A stretch of 5,327 nt of DNA from Nitrospina sp. (lineage in GTDB: Bacteria > Nitrospinota > Nitrospinia > Nitrospinales > Nitrospinaceae), in NCBI GenBank assembly GCA_004357435.1, contig SMVS01000101.1, positions 1 through 5,327 of the forward strand. The letters are read 5' to 3'. Of the stretch, positions 4,944 to 5,327 are shown in pieces (position 1 is the stretch's first letter; each line of letters opens with the position of its first letter). The notes beneath the pieces are model-generated. The model was not told the DNA's origin, did not search any database, and saw only the letters and a program-made list of their open reading frames with translations. The position numbers were made by a program, and so were the translations under genes.

Positions 4944-5327
4944 TTATTCTGTAACACCTAACTTTTTGCGGGCTTCCGCCAAAGTCTGGCGGGTGGCCGC
5001 GGCCGCTTCCGGCTGATTTTGCTCTTCGAAAAGGTCCAACGCTTTTTGCAGATTGAGGAGCACCAGTTTTTTAAAAGGCGGCCCCTTGGAATAATTCAAA
5101 TAAGCCCACCCTAGATTGCCATGGGCCTCAGCATTGCCGGACACTCGATGGACCACCCGGTTGAGATGCCCGATGGCTTTTTCCCACTGTTCCATCCGGT
5201 TGTAAATGTTACCCAGCTGGACTTGAATATGGGGGTTGTCCGGTTCCCGTTGCAAAGCCGCCTCAAAGGCTCCGGCGGCGCGTTCGTATTGCCGGAGATT
5301 TTTGTAGGCCAGCCCCAGGTTGTAAAA
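4944..5327 (-). CDS. TPR-repeat protein, 5' end outside the window
   Basis: The frame is open from the window edge to a TAA at 4944, giving at least 127 residues. Two canonical tetratricopeptide repeats are seen: FYNLGLAYKNLRQYERAAGAF...EPDNP (1-32) and IQVQLGNIYNRMEQWEKAIGHL (34-55, extending to about 66). A third begins AHGNLGWAYLNY (about 68-79), is interrupted by a KGPPFKK insertion, and ends in a helix-rich tail (QPEAAAATRQTLAEARKKLG). TPR arrays form protein-binding superhelices; the partner is unknown. A TTG at 5255 is only an internal Leu codon, since the repeat register runs upstream through it. The missing N-terminus would tell whether it is secreted, lipidated or cytoplasmic. The nfu-like gene follows closely on the same strand. 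Confidence 0.88.
   Translation of the reverse strand, partial: FYNLGLAYKNLRQYERAAGAFEAALQREPDNPHIQVQLGNIYNRMEQWEKAIGHLNRVVHRVSGNAEAHGNLGWAYLNYSKGPPFKKLVLLNLQKALDLFEEQNQPEAAAATRQTLAEARKKLGVTE

Overview
The window looks like ordinary chromosome from a Gram-negative bacterium of moderate GC content. An outer membrane is implied by a BamD-type lipoprotein and by an ExbB/ExbD energy-transducing pair. The gene content would suit a Nitrospinota or former-Deltaproteobacteria lineage, but that placement is a guess from protein style and no marker proves it.

Left block (1-2529, all minus strand). In transcription order it runs bamD (outer-membrane assembly lipoprotein), a 297-residue sigma-70 family factor, plsY (glycerol-3-phosphate acyltransferase) and tRNA-Gly(GCC). 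The sigma factor starts 23 bases after the bamD stop, so those two are almost certainly co-transcribed. plsY follows after 94 bases. tRNA-Gly has its own promoter, matching the sigma-70 consensus exactly in both hexamers (TTGACA, 16 bases, TATAAT), beginning 3 bases after the plsY stop.

Middle block (2530-3995). A roughly 200-base divergent intergenic region carries candidate promoters for bamD (minus) and exbB (plus). The plus strand then holds exbB and exbD, a MotA/TolQ/ExbB proton channel and its ExbD/TolR partner. No TonB, TolA or TolB is in view. exbD is followed by a strong inverted repeat lacking a clear T-tract, between it and a convergent gene.

Right block (3996-5327, mainly minus strand). 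A TPR protein (5' end outside the window) is followed by a small stand-alone Nfu N-terminal-domain protein, likely in one operon. About 330 bases then hold no confident gene, but contain an AT-rich palindrome, an imperfect hairpin and a GC3-rich 41-codon plus-strand reading frame that may be a gene remnant. A 101-residue protein of unknown function closes the block.

Functionally the window mixes cell-envelope biogenesis (PlsY, BamD, ExbB/D), transcription initiation (sigma factor), translation (tRNA) and possibly Fe-S cluster handling (Nfu_N). I see no mobile element, CRISPR array, phage gene or defence system, and no convincing new multi-gene system. The most useful leads are the sigma factor, with a changed -10-recognition helix and an in-frame slippery A-run, and the unexplained 4302-4635 interval.
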